Positions 35,679-45,646 of a stretch of 64,000 nt of DNA are shown here, in pieces (position 1 is the first letter of the stretch; every line of letters starts with the position of its first letter). Source of the stretch: WHSW01 sp963769945 (lineage in GTDB: Bacteria; Actinomycetota; Thermoleophilia; Solirubrobacterales; 70-9); contig CAVYOA010000016.1 in assembly GCA_963769945.1 (NCBI GenBank), positions 62,001-126,000 of the forward strand. The letters are read 5' to 3'. The notes beneath the pieces were generated by a model that saw nothing but the letters and a program-made list of their open reading frames with translations, made no database searches and was not told the origin of the DNA. Made by a program: the position numbers and the translations under genes.

Positions 35679-36451
35679 ATACCGTCGCAGTGCCAGCCTC
35701 CACCGAGACGTTGCTTCCCGTCAGCCTGCGCCGCCTCGGCGTGCGCTTCGACTTCGATCGCCAGGGGCGGGTGGTGACACCCGTGCTGCGAAAGCTGCGC
35801 CGCGTCCGTGCCAGCGCCTGGGGGCTCGAGGAGATCGATCTCGAGCTCGAGCACGGCAGCGGTGTCGCGCTCATCGGAGCGACCGGCTCGGGCAAGACGA
35901 CGCTGCTACGCGTGCTGGCCGGGGTGCTTCCCGCCGACGTGGGAGAGGCGATCATCCGCGGTCGCGTCGGTTCACTTCTCGCCGCTGACGCCGGCCTGCA
36001 GATGCTGCTCACCGGCCGTGAGAACAGCCAGCTTCTAGGGGTGCTCGCCGGCCTTTCCTTGGCCGAAACCGCGGGCGCGCTCGACGTCGTCGCCGAGCGG
36101 GCCCGCCTCGGCGACGCCTTCGACCGCCCGGTTCACACGTACTCAGCCGGGATGCGAGCACGGCTCGGACTGGCTGTGATCCAGTCGATCTCGCCGCGGG
36201 TGCTGCTGCTCGATGAGGTCTTCGAGGCGCTCGATCATGAGTTTCGCGGCATCGTCGAGAACTACGCCCGCGCCCTGCGCGACCGAGGGGGCGTCGTGGT
36301 CGCGGCCGGCCACGACCATGTCGCGCTCTCGCGGATCTGCCCGCGAGCCGTGTGGCTCGCCGGTGGCCGGATCCGGGCCGAAGGCCCCTTCGAGCAGGTG
36401 ATCGACGCCTACCGGGCAGCAACCTCGCCCAGGGTCGCCGCTAACCCTTGA
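35675..36451 (+). CDS. Polysaccharide ABC exporter ATPase, second system
   Basis: 258 residues. Walker A is GATGSGKTTLLRVLAG, the signature YSAGMRARLGLAV is of the Wzt/TagH type, Walker B is VLLLDEVFEALD and the switch His lies in AAGHDHVALS. Unlike the ATPase at 4898-6211 it has no C-terminal carbohydrate-binding domain, so the two systems probably export different polymers or use different chain-termination rules. An N-terminal extension of about 45 residues precedes the ATPase fold. It is coupled to the permease (ATGA) and ends convergent with the TylF-like gene, overlapping it by 11 bases. Confidence 0.9.
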   Translation: MNTVAVPASTETLLPVSLRRLGVRFDFDRQGRVVTPVLRKLRRVRASAWGLEEIDLELEHGSGVALIGATGSGKTTLLRVLAGVLPADVGEAIIRGRVGSLLAADAGLQMLLTGRENSQLLGVLAGLSLAETAGALDVVAERARLGDAFDRPVHTYSAGMRARLGLAVIQSISPRVLLLDEVFEALDHEFRGIVENYARALRDRGGVVVAAGHDHVALSRICPRAVWLAGGRIRAEGPFEQVIDAYRAATSPRVAANP

Positions 36452-37259
36452 CCGCGATTCGCCCGGAGTAGTCGATGCGATTGAGCAGCGGCACCGGTCC
36501 ATGGGCCGCGAAATACTCGTCGACGGCGCGCCGGGCGCCGTCCCAGTGGCCGTAGTCGTCGACGATCAGCACCCCGGCGTCGCATACCTTCGGGTAGAGA
36601 TGCTCGAGCTCGTGCCGGGTCGACTCGTACCAGTCGGTGTCGAGCCGAAGCAGGGCCAAGCGGTCGGGCGCCAGCTGCGGGATCGTGCGCTCGACCGGCC
36701 CGCGCACGAACTCGACGAGACCTGACGGATAGCCAGTCGCGAGCAGCAGGTCGCGCACCGCTTGTTCGTGAAACGACTCGGGATCGAAGACGTGGCGCTC
36801 GAACAGCCTGTTCATCCGCTGCTCGCGCTCGTCCCAGTGCTGCAACGCGCCCCCGCCGTAACGGCTGGTGTCGAGCTCGGTCGGGCGCGTCATTCCCTCG
36901 AATGTGTCGTAGAGGTAGATCGGCCGGTCGTTCACGCCGAGGTCCTGCAGCGTCAGGATCATCGCCAGCACCGATCCACCCATCCACACGCCGCATTCTG
37001 CAAATGCTCCCGGAAGCTCGCGCAGCGTGCAGTAGCGAACAGCATCGGTCAAAGCACATAGGCGTTCGATGCTGGTCAGCGTGTACGGCTTTGCTCTATC
37101 GATTATCTCCCGCTCGGCCGTCGTCAGTGCATCGAGATCGACACCGCCAACGGGCGGATGCTTGGCCCTGGGCCGCATGCCGCCCAAGAGTCGACCGAGT
37201 GAGGGCCGTGCGACCATCTGCGCATTATCAAGCAGCCTCGACCGAGCGGCAGCGATCAC
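36441..37259 (-). CDS. TylF/MycF-type O-methyltransferase
   Basis: 272 residues from GTG 37259. This start overlaps the true stop of the upstream UGT-like gene (GTGA at 37256-37259); the longer frame to 37322 only runs into that gene. Family marks are PYTLTSIERLCALTDAVRYC, the SAM loop GAFAECGVWMGGSVLAM, IYLYDTFEGMTRPTELD, LLRLDTDWYESTRHELEHLY and the metal-binding VDDYGHWDGARRAVDEYF. Relatives methylate deoxysugar hydroxyls of antibiotics or surface glycans with a divalent metal. Here it probably methylates a sugar added by the neighbouring glycosyltransferases. It is the last gene of the long minus-strand unit. Confidence 0.92.
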   Translation of the reverse strand: MIAAARSRLLDNAQMVARPSLGRLLGGMRPRAKHPPVGGVDLDALTTAEREIIDRAKPYTLTSIERLCALTDAVRYCTLRELPGAFAECGVWMGGSVLAMILTLQDLGVNDRPIYLYDTFEGMTRPTELDTSRYGGGALQHWDEREQRMNRLFERHVFDPESFHEQAVRDLLLATGYPSGLVEFVRGPVERTIPQLAPDRLALLRLDTDWYESTRHELEHLYPKVCDAGVLIVDDYGHWDGARRAVDEYFAAHGPVPLLNRIDYSGRIAVKG

Positions 37260-38471
37260 CTTCCCACGTGGGTCTCCACCAATTCGGCGCCGCGCATCGC
37301 CCCGTCGTGGAGTCGAGCCCATTCAGCGAGCTCGGCTGCCCGTGGTCTCGAATGCAGGCTCGCCGAGGATGAGCCTGACGCTGCGTCTAAGCGCCGCCGC
37401 CGAGCGCAGTCGCCGCGGCAGGGATAGGCCGACCCCCGCCCAGGTCACCCGTGCTCCGTTCTCGGCCGTATCTGCCTCGGTCGGGCAGACCAGCACCGGG
37501 ACGCCCTCGCTAAGCGCCCGCGAGATCGTTCCCAGGCCACCGCTCGTGATTGCCATCGACGCTTTGGGCATCGCCTGGGCGTAGGAGACCCAGTCGACGA
37601 TGGTGGCGTTGGCGGGTGCCGGGCCCCGCCAGTGCTCCCCTCGGCGGTTGAGTGTCGCGAGGACTCGCACGGGCTCGCCTGCGAGCGCCTCGACTGACGC
37701 GCGCACGAGATTGAAGCCCGGGTCCGGCACGGTGCTGGGCGCGATCAGAACCAACGGCTCGTCCCCTTCGGGCAGCTGGCGCTGTGGCTCGTCGAGATCG
37801 AACCGCATCGGGCCGGTGACGTGGACGTCGTCGGGCCATCGGCGTTGGTACTCGAGCTGGGGAAAGGTGGCGACGAGAGCCAGCCGTTCGCTGACCGTCC
37901 CAAAGGTGGTGGTCCGGTGCCGGTCGCGCAGCGCGGGCCCGAGCCCGAGCTGCGATCTCGTCTGATCGAGCAGCTCGGGAACCCGGTCGACCCAGCGCGT
38001 GCTGTGCCGAAGCCGCCGCAGGCCCGGATCCACCAGATCCCAGAGAGCCGCCGCAGGGCGGTGACGCGGCGGCAGCAGCCCCAATGCGAACGGGGGCAGG
38101 CCGTCGCCCCGGACGGGATACAGGGTCGGGATCAAAGTCACATCCGGCACGCCGGCGATCTCGGCTGCGAGCGCTGGTGCCGGCGAGACGAAGTCGCTGA
38201 CGACGATGTCGCAGTCGAGCTCGGCGATCACCCGCGCGAGGCGACGCGCCTCGTCGACGACGGTTGGGCTCGACTCCGCAAGGGCTGCAGCGGGAAACGG
38301 GACGTACGTCTGGAGCTCGACGAAACCGACGTTGCTGCTCTCGATCGTCTCTCGCCATCGGCTGGTGAGGCCGACGTGGACGTCGTGGCCACGCTCCTTC
38401 ATCGCGCGAGCGAGTGCCAAGCTCGGAAGCGCGTGACCTTCCATGTCACCGCCTGTGATCAGTGCTTTCAT
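37256..38471 (-). CDS. UGT/EryCIII-like glycosyltransferase 1 (C-terminal frameshift)
   Basis: A GT-B enzyme of the GT1 type, about 405 residues when repaired. It starts MKALITGGDMEGHALPSLAL. The donor half has LVATFPQLEYQRRWPDDVHV, LVLIAPSTVPDPGFN, IVDWVSYAQAMP and ENGARVTWAGVGLSLPRRL. As read it stops at 37323. Removing a base near 37345 gives FETRAAELAEWARLHDGAMR and a stop at 37256 that overlaps the next gene, matching the ends of its two paralogues. The sugar-binding motif found in the paralogues as CHGGHGT or CHGNHGT is TSGGLGT here, so both His are missing; activity or donor may differ. Its ATG 38471 overlaps the stop of paralogue 2. Confidence 0.82.
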
Positions 38472-39675
38472 CTCGGGCCTGCCGCAGCCTGCGCTTCGAT
38501 CAGACGAGCAGCCTCGGCGGGCGAGTCATGCTCGCGCGCCCAACCCGCGATCTCGCCGGCGCGCTCGGTGAAGTGCGGCTCGGTGAGCATGCGCCTGACG
38601 ACAGCGCGCATCGAGCTGGCGCGCAGCAGACGCCCCGGGATCATCAGACCGGCGCCGGCCCAGGCCACGCGTGCTCCGTGCTCGGCATCATCGGGCATGG
38701 CCGGCACCACGAGCACCGGTGTGCCGGCCGACAGAGCCGCCGCAACCGTGCCGTGGTTGCCGTGGCAGATCACCAGCGCGGCCTCGGCCATCACCCGCGA
38801 GTAGTCGACCCAGTCGGTCACCACCGCGCCCGGCGGTAGGCGTCGGAGCTCGGGCCCCGGGGCGCCGCTGGTCGTGATCAGCAGGCGCACGCTCTCATCG
38901 GCGAGCGCGTCGGCCACCAATCCGAGCAAGCGTCCGTCGGGATCCTTGACGGTGCTCGGCGCGACCAGTACCAGCGGCCCGTCGCCGCGCGGCCACTCGG
39001 GCTCGCGCGGATCGGGGTCGAGGCTGAGGGGGCCGGTGACCCGGACGTGGGCTGGCCACGCACGGGGGTACTCGAGCTGCGGCAGTGTGGCGACCAGCGT
39101 CAGCGACCCCGGCGGCGCGGGGTCGAAGCCGCTGACCGGCGGGAGTCCGAGCTTGGCGCGCTCGCGGTTGAGCTCGGCCTCGGAGCGTCGAAGCCAACGC
39201 GTGCTCGGCAGACGCGTGGCCAGCAGCGGGCCGGCGACCCGCCAGGCCGTCCGCCCGATCGCGGTTCGCGGCGCTATGAGGCCGAGCGAGAAAAACGGCA
39301 TGCTCGCGCTCGGTCCTGGGATAGACCTCGGGAAACAGGGTCGCCCGGGGCATTCCGACGAGTTCCGCCGCGATCACCGGCGTCATCGTGAGGCCGTCGC
39401 CCACGACGACATCCGCCTCGAAGGCGGTGATGCTCTTCGCCAATGCCCGACTCAGCTCGGCGACTGGCGTATCCGGGGCGATGTCCGGGACGATCTGACG
39501 TTCATCGCCCGCGAACTCCAGCCCGAGGTCGGTCGGCGAGGGGTTGCCAGCGCCTGTAGCCGTGAAACAGGACGCGGTGGCCGCGGCGGCGCAGTTCCGC
39601 CGACAGCGCGAGCGCCGGCAGCGTATGGCCGGCAAGGCCGACCGCACCGACGACGATGCGAAGTTGCCGCTTCAC
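38468..39675 (-). CDS. UGT/EryCIII-like glycosyltransferase 2 (two frameshifts)
   Basis: About 402 residues. The N-terminal frame from GTG 39675 reads RIVVGAVGLAGHTLPALALS and RRRGHRVLFHGYRRWQ. After a break near 39545 the next frame reads DLGLEFAGDERQIVPDIAPD and VVGDGLTMTPVIAAELVGMP. After a second break near 39302 come MPFFSLGLIAPRTAIGRTAW, LTLVATLPQLEYPRAWPAHV, VICHGNHGTVAAALSAGTPV (donor-sugar motif) and EIAGWAREHDSPAEAARLIE. The order and length match its two neighbours. GTG 39675 overlaps the stop of paralogue 3 (GTGA). It would transfer a sugar in the cytoplasm; the donor is unknown. Confidence 0.82.
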
Positions 39676-40875
39676 GCAGCTAGTTCCTCGACGAGGTTCG
39701 CCGCCCGCTTGGCGCCCGGATTGCCGCGTTCCCATGCCGCGAGCTCGGCCGCGCGCCGCGCAAAGCGTTGATCCTCGAGCAGTCTGCGGACGACGAGCCG
39801 TAGCGAGCGCGGCCCGAGCAGGCGGTTCGGGACCATCAGCCCACACCCCGACCAAGCGACTCGTGCCCCATTCTCTGCCATCTCACCCGCTGCCGGGCTG
39901 ACGACCAGCGGCACTCCGGCGGCGAGCGCCCTCGTGACCGTGCCGTGACCGCCGTGGCAGATGACCGCTGCCGCGGCGGGGAGGATCTGGTCGTAAGAGA
40001 CCCAGTCGACGACGGCGGCATTGGCGGGCACGGGTCGGTCGTAGGATGCCCCACGGCGATTGAGCGCGGCGATCACTCGCACGGGCTCCTGCGCAAGCGC
40101 CTCGAGTGTGGTCTCGATCAGCCGCATTTCGGCATCGCGCTCGGTGCTCGAGGCAACGACAACCAGCGGCTCGTCGCCGGTGGGCAGGTCGATGTCGGGA
40201 TGCGCGAGGCCGAACGCCAGTGGTCCGACCACGTGCGTGTGCGGAGGCCAGCGGCGCGGGTACTCCAACTGCGGGAAGGTCGCAACGAGGGCAAGCTCAG
40301 GGCTGATCTGGCCGTCATAGCCTGCGAGCGGCATTAGTCCGATCTCGGCTTCGCGTGTCGTTCAGCGTTGCCCTCGTTGCCCGCAGCTTGGTGTTCGGGA
40401 GGTTGGCGCCGATGGCTGGCGCCAAGCCGCGCCAGATCTGACCCCCGAGCCAGGTGCGTGGCGCCAGGGTTCCCAGCGTGTAGGGCGGCAGTCCCGGCGC
40501 AGCTGCCGGATAGGGATGCGGGATCAGCGTGGCCCGCTTGAGCCCCGCTCGCTCGGCAGCCAGCGCAGGCGCCAGGGTAAAGAGGTCGTGTACGACGACG
40601 TCAGGGCGCAGCTCGTTGAGCAGCGGTGCCAGCTCCTGCGCGCCCTCAGCGAGCGTCGGCGTGCCGCCGCCCTGCCCGATCTCGCCGAACGACATCTGCT
40701 CTCGCGCGGCGACGAATTCGGCGCCGAGCTCCGCCACCGTCGCGCGCCAGCGCTCGAACGTATGCACCGTGACCTCGTGGCCGCGAGCTCCCAGCTCTCG
40801 GGCGAGCGCAAAGGCGGGATAGGCGTGGCCGGTCCAGCCGACCGTTGCCACCACAACTCTCAACCGCCGGCTCAA
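39672..40875 (-). CDS. UGT/EryCIII-like glycosyltransferase 3 (one frameshift)
   Basis: About 400 residues. The N-terminal half reads LRVVVATVGWTGHAYPAFAL, VTVHTFERWRATVAELGAEF, VVVHDLFTLAPALAAERAGL and LPPYTLGTLAPRTWLGGQIW. One extra base near 40345 breaks the frame. The other frame continues AEIGLMPLAGYDGQISPELA, ALVATFPQLEYPRRWPPHTH, ICHGGHGTVTRALAAGVPLV and RFARRAAELAAWERGNPGAK. The start is placed at TTG 40875, because a TGA in another frame at 40872 would give a TTGA overlap with the GT8-like gene. As read, the frame runs continuously from the GT8-like gene, which I treat as an artefact. Confidence 0.8.
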
Positions 40876-41829
40876 GTGCCGCTCTGACTGGGCCCCGTCG
40901 CCATGTCGCCGGCGTTCCCTTGCTCGCCTGGCGATGCCCGGCCCGATCATGATCAGGTCGGTGACACCACGCTCCGCGCCTGCTGTCGGCCCCTTGCGCA
41001 GTCGTCGTGGTAGCTGTGCAGCGTCGAGCCGGATTGCGACGTCGTCCGCCAGCAGCAGCCGAGTTAGCAGGCGCGAGTAGACATTGCTACGAAGTCGCGC
41101 CTGCCACGGCTTGCGGTCGAAGTGGTGCAGCACGAAGGGCTCGGTCGTGTCGCTGTAGCGGCAGCGAAGTCGACGGGCGTCGGCGATTTTGAGGCCGTCG
41201 AACGGCGGATTGGCCGCCAAGCGATGCTCGAGCGCGACGAGTCGCTCCGGCTCGACTCGGGTACGCAGTATCGCGTTGAAGACGTCCTGATCGAGATAGG
41301 GAAACTCGTAGCCGGGTTCGTTGGCGCCGAAATAGGACCGGCTCGGGTCGATCCAGCTCTTGCGGTCGTCCCAGAGCCGCAAAAGCTCGAGCCCCGGCGC
41401 GCCGGCGATCGCGACCAGACCCGAGGACACGTAGGGGCCGGGCCTGGTGGGCCCGAGGTCAAGCAGATCTCCCCACTCAGAAAAGTGGAGTTGATGATCG
41501 TTGCGAAAGGCGACGATGCGATCCGCGCCGGCGAGCCTGATCGGCTCGGTCAGCGGCCGGGTGGCGATCATATCGGCGTCTATCAGGACCATCACCCGGG
41601 CCGGGTGCTTAAGCGGGGCGTAGGTCTTCTGCATCCACGGCGCGGCGTCGTCGGGCCGCTCGACGATCTTCGCCTCGACGCCCAGCCGCGCGCGCTGTGA
41701 CTGAGTCAGCCCGCAGTCGAGCACGTAGATCGGCTCATCGTGTCCCTGCAGGCGCAGCGAGTTCACCATCGCGACGAGACCGGGGAAGTAGCGCGCGTCA
41801 GCGACGCAGTAGAAGGCGGTCTCGGTCAT
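40872..41829 (-). CDS. GT8-like glycosyltransferase, array copy 1
   Basis: About 320 residues from ATG 41829. Entry TAFYCVADARYFPGLVAMVN, DEPIYVLDCGLTQSQRARLG, metal site VMVLIDADMIATRPLTEPI, PYVSSGLVAIAGAPG, FPYLDQDVFNAIL and a late metal-binding-type block VLHHFDRKPWQARLR. It ends with a basic region. In the given sequence the frame does not stop but continues into UGT-like gene 3. An alternative frame over the last 20 codons (GEQGNAGDMATGPSQSGT, stop at 40872) would end the protein normally and overlap the next start. I favour two genes with an indel near 40930, but a genuine fusion is not excluded. Confidence 0.8.
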
Positions 41830-42802
41830 CGTCGCGCTCCCGCAACCTGCCGGGGAGAACCACGACGGCGTGCCACCCATTCGGGGATCACGTCGCGCGC
41901 GTACCAGCGGATCAGATCCTGGATGTCGACGCGCTTTCTCGAGGCCCACGCGCGCGTCCCGTTCGCATCCGCAGCGGCACCTCCGCCTCAGGGAGCCTGA
42001 TGGCGACATCATCGGCGAGCCACAGGCGGCTCAGCAGCTGCGAGTAGATGCCGTGGTACATCGGTCGCAGCCATGGCTTGTCGAGGTATTGGTGAAGCAC
42101 GTACGGCTCGGTGCCGTCTCGGTAGGCGCAGCGCAGCCGGTTCGCGTCGACGAGCCGCAATCCCTGGTAAGGCTGGTGCGGTGCAAGGCGCTTGTCGACC
42201 ACAACGAGTTCGTCCTCGGAGACGGCTGGCGAGCCGAGCACGGCGTTGAGCACATCTTGGTCCAAGAACAGCAGTGGATAATCCTCGGCGCGGCGCTCGA
42301 ACCACGAGAGCGCATAGTCGCCGCGATCCTGACGCTCGTCCCACATCGCCAGCACCTCGGCGCCGACGTTGCCGGAGAGCACGACGAGGCCCGAGGACAC
42401 GTACGGGCGGGGCGCCACCACCTCGAGGTCGAGCACGGTCGCCCATTCGTCGACGAATCGGTCGATGTTGTCCTTGAACGCGACCACGCGCCCGCCGTCG
42501 GCGAGGCCGATCAGTGGGCCGAGCGGGCGCGTTGCGACCATGTCGACGTCGATCAGCACCATCACCTCCGCCGGGTGGTTGCGCGGCGCGACGGTCTTGA
42601 GCAGGTAGGGAGGCACGCCCGCAGGTGCCGAGACGAGCTTCACTTCGTCGGCGAGTAGCTCGGCGTGCGCTTCGCTGAGCCCACAATCGAGCAGGTAGAT
42701 CGGCTCGTGATGACCATGGAGGCGCAGCGAGTTGATCAGCGCGACCGCCCCGGGGAAGTAGAGGTCGCTCGACATGCAATAGAAGGCGAGGCCGCCGGTC
42801 AA
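41826..42802 (-). CDS. GT8-like glycosyltransferase, array copy 2 (C-terminal frameshift)
   Basis: About 325 residues. TTG 42802 overlaps the TGA of copy 3 (TTGA). The sequence reads LAFYCMSSDLYFPGAVALIN, EPIYLLDCGLSEAHAELLAD, metal site VMVLIDVDMVATRPLGPLI, PRPYVSSGLVVLSG, PLLFLDQDVLNAVLG and EPYVLHQYLDKPWLRPMYHG. As read it stops at 41912. One base change near 41935 extends it with DIQDLIRWYARDVIPEWVAR to a stop at 41826 that overlaps the ATG of copy 1, as in the rest of the array. The first residues CMSSDL differ from the CVADxR of most copies. Confidence 0.83.
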
Positions 42803-43743
42803 CGCCCGGCCCCTTGCGCCCGGTCGCCGCTGCGCGCTCGGCGCTCGCGCAGATGCCAGCGACCGAGGTCGACGATGTTGACCGTCCAGCGCCGCGTCGC
42901 CGCAAGCAGACCGGCACGCATGCGGGCCGGCACATGATCTTCCGGAACCGTGATCGCGACGTCGTCGCCCAGCAGCAGGCGCGAGAGCAGGCGCGAGTAG
43001 ACCCCGTGATACATCGGCTCGAGCCACGGCTTGCGCACATGCTGGTGCAGCACGTAGGGCTCGGTGCCGCCACCGTCGACCACACGCAGCCCGGGCAGAT
43101 CGACGATTCGCATCGTGTCGAACGGAGGGTTCGGGGCGAGCCGATGGGCGAGCGCGATCGTGGTCGCGGGCTCGAGGCTCGCGAGGATCGCGTTGAGCAC
43201 GTCCTGATCGGCGTAGAGGAACGGGTAATCGCGGACGTTTCGGCGCCAGAAGGTGAGCTCGAAGTCGACCACCGGCTGCTTTTCGGCAAGTAGCTCCAAG
43301 ACTTGGCGACCGTTGTCGCCGCCGCACAACACGAGCCCGGAGGAGACGTAGGGCTGGAGCCGTGTCTTGCGCAAACCAACTAGCTCGCCCCACTCGGAGA
43401 TGTGTCGCTGGCGGTCGTTTTGGAACGCGACCACGTGATCGCCGTCGGCGAGTGCGATCAGCGAGTCGAGTGGGCGCGTGACGATCATGTCGACGTCGAT
43501 CAGGACCATGACCGCGGACGGGTGCTTCAGCGGTGCCACTGTCTTCGACAGCCACGGGGGAGTGCCGTCGCCGGCGACCAGGGTGGCCTCGGGCTCGAGC
43601 AGCGCCCGTTGATCTGAGCGCATGCCGCAGTCGAGCACGAATACGGGCTGGTCGTGGCCCTGGAGTCGCAGCGAGTTGATCAGCCCGACGGCGCCAAGGA
43701 AGTAGCGCTCGTCGGCGACGCAGTAGAAGGCGGCGTCGCTCAT
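42799..43743 (-). CDS. GT8-like glycosyltransferase, array copy 3
   Basis: 314 residues, intact. ATG 43743 overlaps the stop of copy 4; a TTG at 43773 in the same frame is less likely. Blocks are AAFYCVADERYFLGAVGLIN, QPVFVLDCGMRSDQRALLEP, metal site VMVLIDVDMIVTRPLDSLI, LQPYVSSGLVLCGGDNG, FLYADQDVLNAILASLEP, PYVLHQHVRKPWLEPMYHG and a C-terminal basic helix (IVDLGRWHLRERRARSGD). It would use a nucleotide-sugar donor with a divalent metal at the DVD site. Donor and acceptor cannot be read from sequence. Confidence 0.87.
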   Translation of the reverse strand: MSDAAFYCVADERYFLGAVGLINSLRLQGHDQPVFVLDCGMRSDQRALLEPEATLVAGDGTPPWLSKTVAPLKHPSAVMVLIDVDMIVTRPLDSLIALADGDHVVAFQNDRQRHISEWGELVGLRKTRLQPYVSSGLVLCGGDNGRQVLELLAEKQPVVDFELTFWRRNVRDYPFLYADQDVLNAILASLEPATTIALAHRLAPNPPFDTMRIVDLPGLRVVDGGGTEPYVLHQHVRKPWLEPMYHGVYSRLLSRLLLGDDVAITVPEDHVPARMRAGLLAATRRWTVNIVDLGRWHLRERRARSGDRAQGAGR

Positions 43744-44727
43744 CTGTAACTCGTCTCGCGCCGGCGCCGCCAATCCTCGATCCGGATCGCCACCGGCGGC
43801 GGCACGCGGTCACCGAGATGCCAGCGCAGGAAGTCCCTGGCACTGGCGCGAACGCGCTCGACGCTCGCGGCCCGCCCCAGGCGCAGGCGCGAGGGAATCG
43901 CCGAGGCCGGCGGGCGGATTGCGACGTCCTCGGCGGTCAGCAGGCGCCGCAGCAGTCGCGAGTAGACGCCGTCGTAGGTCGGCTCGAGCCAGGGCTTTCG
44001 CAGGTATTGGTGGATGAGGTACGGCTCGGTGCCGTCGCGGTAAGCGCAGCGAAGCGTTTGCGCGTCGACAATCGTCACGCCCCGAAAAGGCGGTGTGGGG
44101 GCGAGGCGTTGATCGAGGGCCCAGACGGGTTTGGGCTCGACCGTGGCGGCCAGGATGGCGTTGAGCACGTCCTGATCGGCATAGAGAAACGGATAGCCGC
44201 GGACATTGCGGCGCCAGTATGTGAGATCGAAATCGACCTCGCGTTGGAGCTCGTGCAAGAGCCCGAGAACCTGCTGACCCACGGTGGGATCGCAGACGAC
44301 AAAGCCCGACGAGACATAGGGTCGCTCGCGAACCGGACCGAGCCCGGGCAGGTCACCCCAAGCTGCGAAGAAGCGCTGCTTGCGGTCGCGAAAAGCAACC
44401 AGGCTGCCGCTGGCGGCGCGCTCGAACAGGGGGGTCAGCGGGCGGGTGATGATCATGTCGGTGTCGACGAGCACGTTCAGCGCGTCTGGACGCTGACGCG
44501 GGATCACTGTCTTCAGCAGCCACGGCGGGAGCCCCGCGGGCGCCGGGATCACGGTCGCGTGCTCTTGCAGCAGAGATCGCTGTCCGTCGCTGAGCCCGCA
44601 GTCGAGCAGGTGGACGGGCTCCTCGTGGCCGACCAGCCGCAGCGAGTTGATCAGTCCCGACTGCGCCGATGAAGTAGCGGCTGTCGGCGACGCAGCAGAA
44701 CACGGGTCTGGGGGCGGGCGGCGTCAA
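43740..44727 (-). CDS. GT8-like glycosyltransferase, array copy 4 (one frameshift)
   Basis: About 328 residues. The N-terminus reads PVFCCVADSRYFIGAVG from TTG 44727, which overlaps the stop of copy 5. One extra base near 44658 breaks the frame; without it the sequence reads GLINSLRLVGHEEPVHLLDC. The rest has LNVLVDTDMIITRPLTPLF, RPYVSSGFVVCDPTVG, FLYADQDVLNAILAATVEP, IHQYLRKPWLEPTYDGVYSR and a tail RASARDFLRWHLGDRV. Without the correction only the part from 44552 would be translated and the entry strand would be lost. Confidence 0.83.
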
Positions 44728-45642
44728 TGCTCGGCCGGCTCACGAAGGCGTCGCATGCGCGCCGCGGCATCGATCCGGGTACGTTCGGCGAGGGCCCGCA
44801 GACCGGGGCGAAAGCGCCTCGGGATCTCGCCGTCGGGGACGTTGAGCGCAACATCGCCCCCGTTGAGCAAGCGGCGCAGCAGTCGCGAGTAGACGCCGTC
44901 CTCGGTCGGCTCCAGCCACGGTTTGGTCAGCCAGTGATGGACGACGTACGGCTCGGTGCCGTCGGCATAGGCTACAGCGGATCGTCTCCAGGTCGACGAT
45001 TTCAAGGCCCTCGAATGGCGGGCTCGCCGAGAGCCTCGGCTCGAAGACGACGATCTCCGCCTCGCTCGCTCGGGCCGCGAGAACACCGTTGATCAGATCC
45101 TGGTCGGCGTGCACGAGCGGGTAGTCGGCCGCGTTTTGACGCCAGAAGGTGAGCTCGAAATCGACCAGGTGCTTGCGCTCGTCGACGAGGCGGATCAGCT
45201 CCTGGCCGAGAGCGCCGCCGCAGAGGACGAGTCCGGTCGAGATGTAGGGCCGACGGTGCACGGGCCCGAGCCCCAGGATCTGCTCCCACTCGGGACAGAA
45301 GCGGTCGAGTTCGGCACTTCCCCCAACCACGCGTCCAGCGGCAGCGGTCGCGATCAGGCCGGTGAGCGGCCGCGTGACGATCATGTCGGTATCGATCAGG
45401 ATCATCGTCTCGGCAGGGTGAGCGAGCGGGGCGATCGTCTTCAGGACCTGGGGAGCGAGGTCGCCGGGGCCCTCGACGATCGTCGCTTCGGCTTCGATCA
45501 GCGCTCGCTGCTGCGCGCTGAGACCGCAGTCGAGTACATAGATCGGCTCGTCATGTCCGACCAGCCGCAGCGAGTTGATCAGCCCGACGGCGCCGAGAAA
45601 GTAGCGGGAGTCGGCGACGCAGTAGAAGGCGGTGCTCACCAT
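44724..45642 (-). CDS. GT8-like glycosyltransferase, array copy 5 (one frameshift)
   Basis: About 306 residues from ATG 45642. Blocks: TAFYCVADSRYFLGAVGLIN, EPIYVLDCGLSAQQRALIEA, TMILIDTDMIVTRPLTGLI, RRPYISTGLVLCGGALGQEL, LVHADQDLINGVLAARASEA. Near 44973 an extra base breaks the frame within the RCAYADGTEP motif conserved in the other copies. The other frame continues VVHHWLTKPWLEPTEDGVYS and ends MRRLREPAEH at 44724, overlapping copy 4. In the unrepaired frame it stops at 44740 without the KPW block. Confidence 0.84.
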
Positions 45643-45646
45643 CGGG

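Noticed and set aside
12833..44980. Programmed ribosomal frameshifting as the reason for the broken genes
   Set aside because: No shared slippery heptamer, stem-loop or position is present, the shifts go both ways, and they hit unrelated genes.
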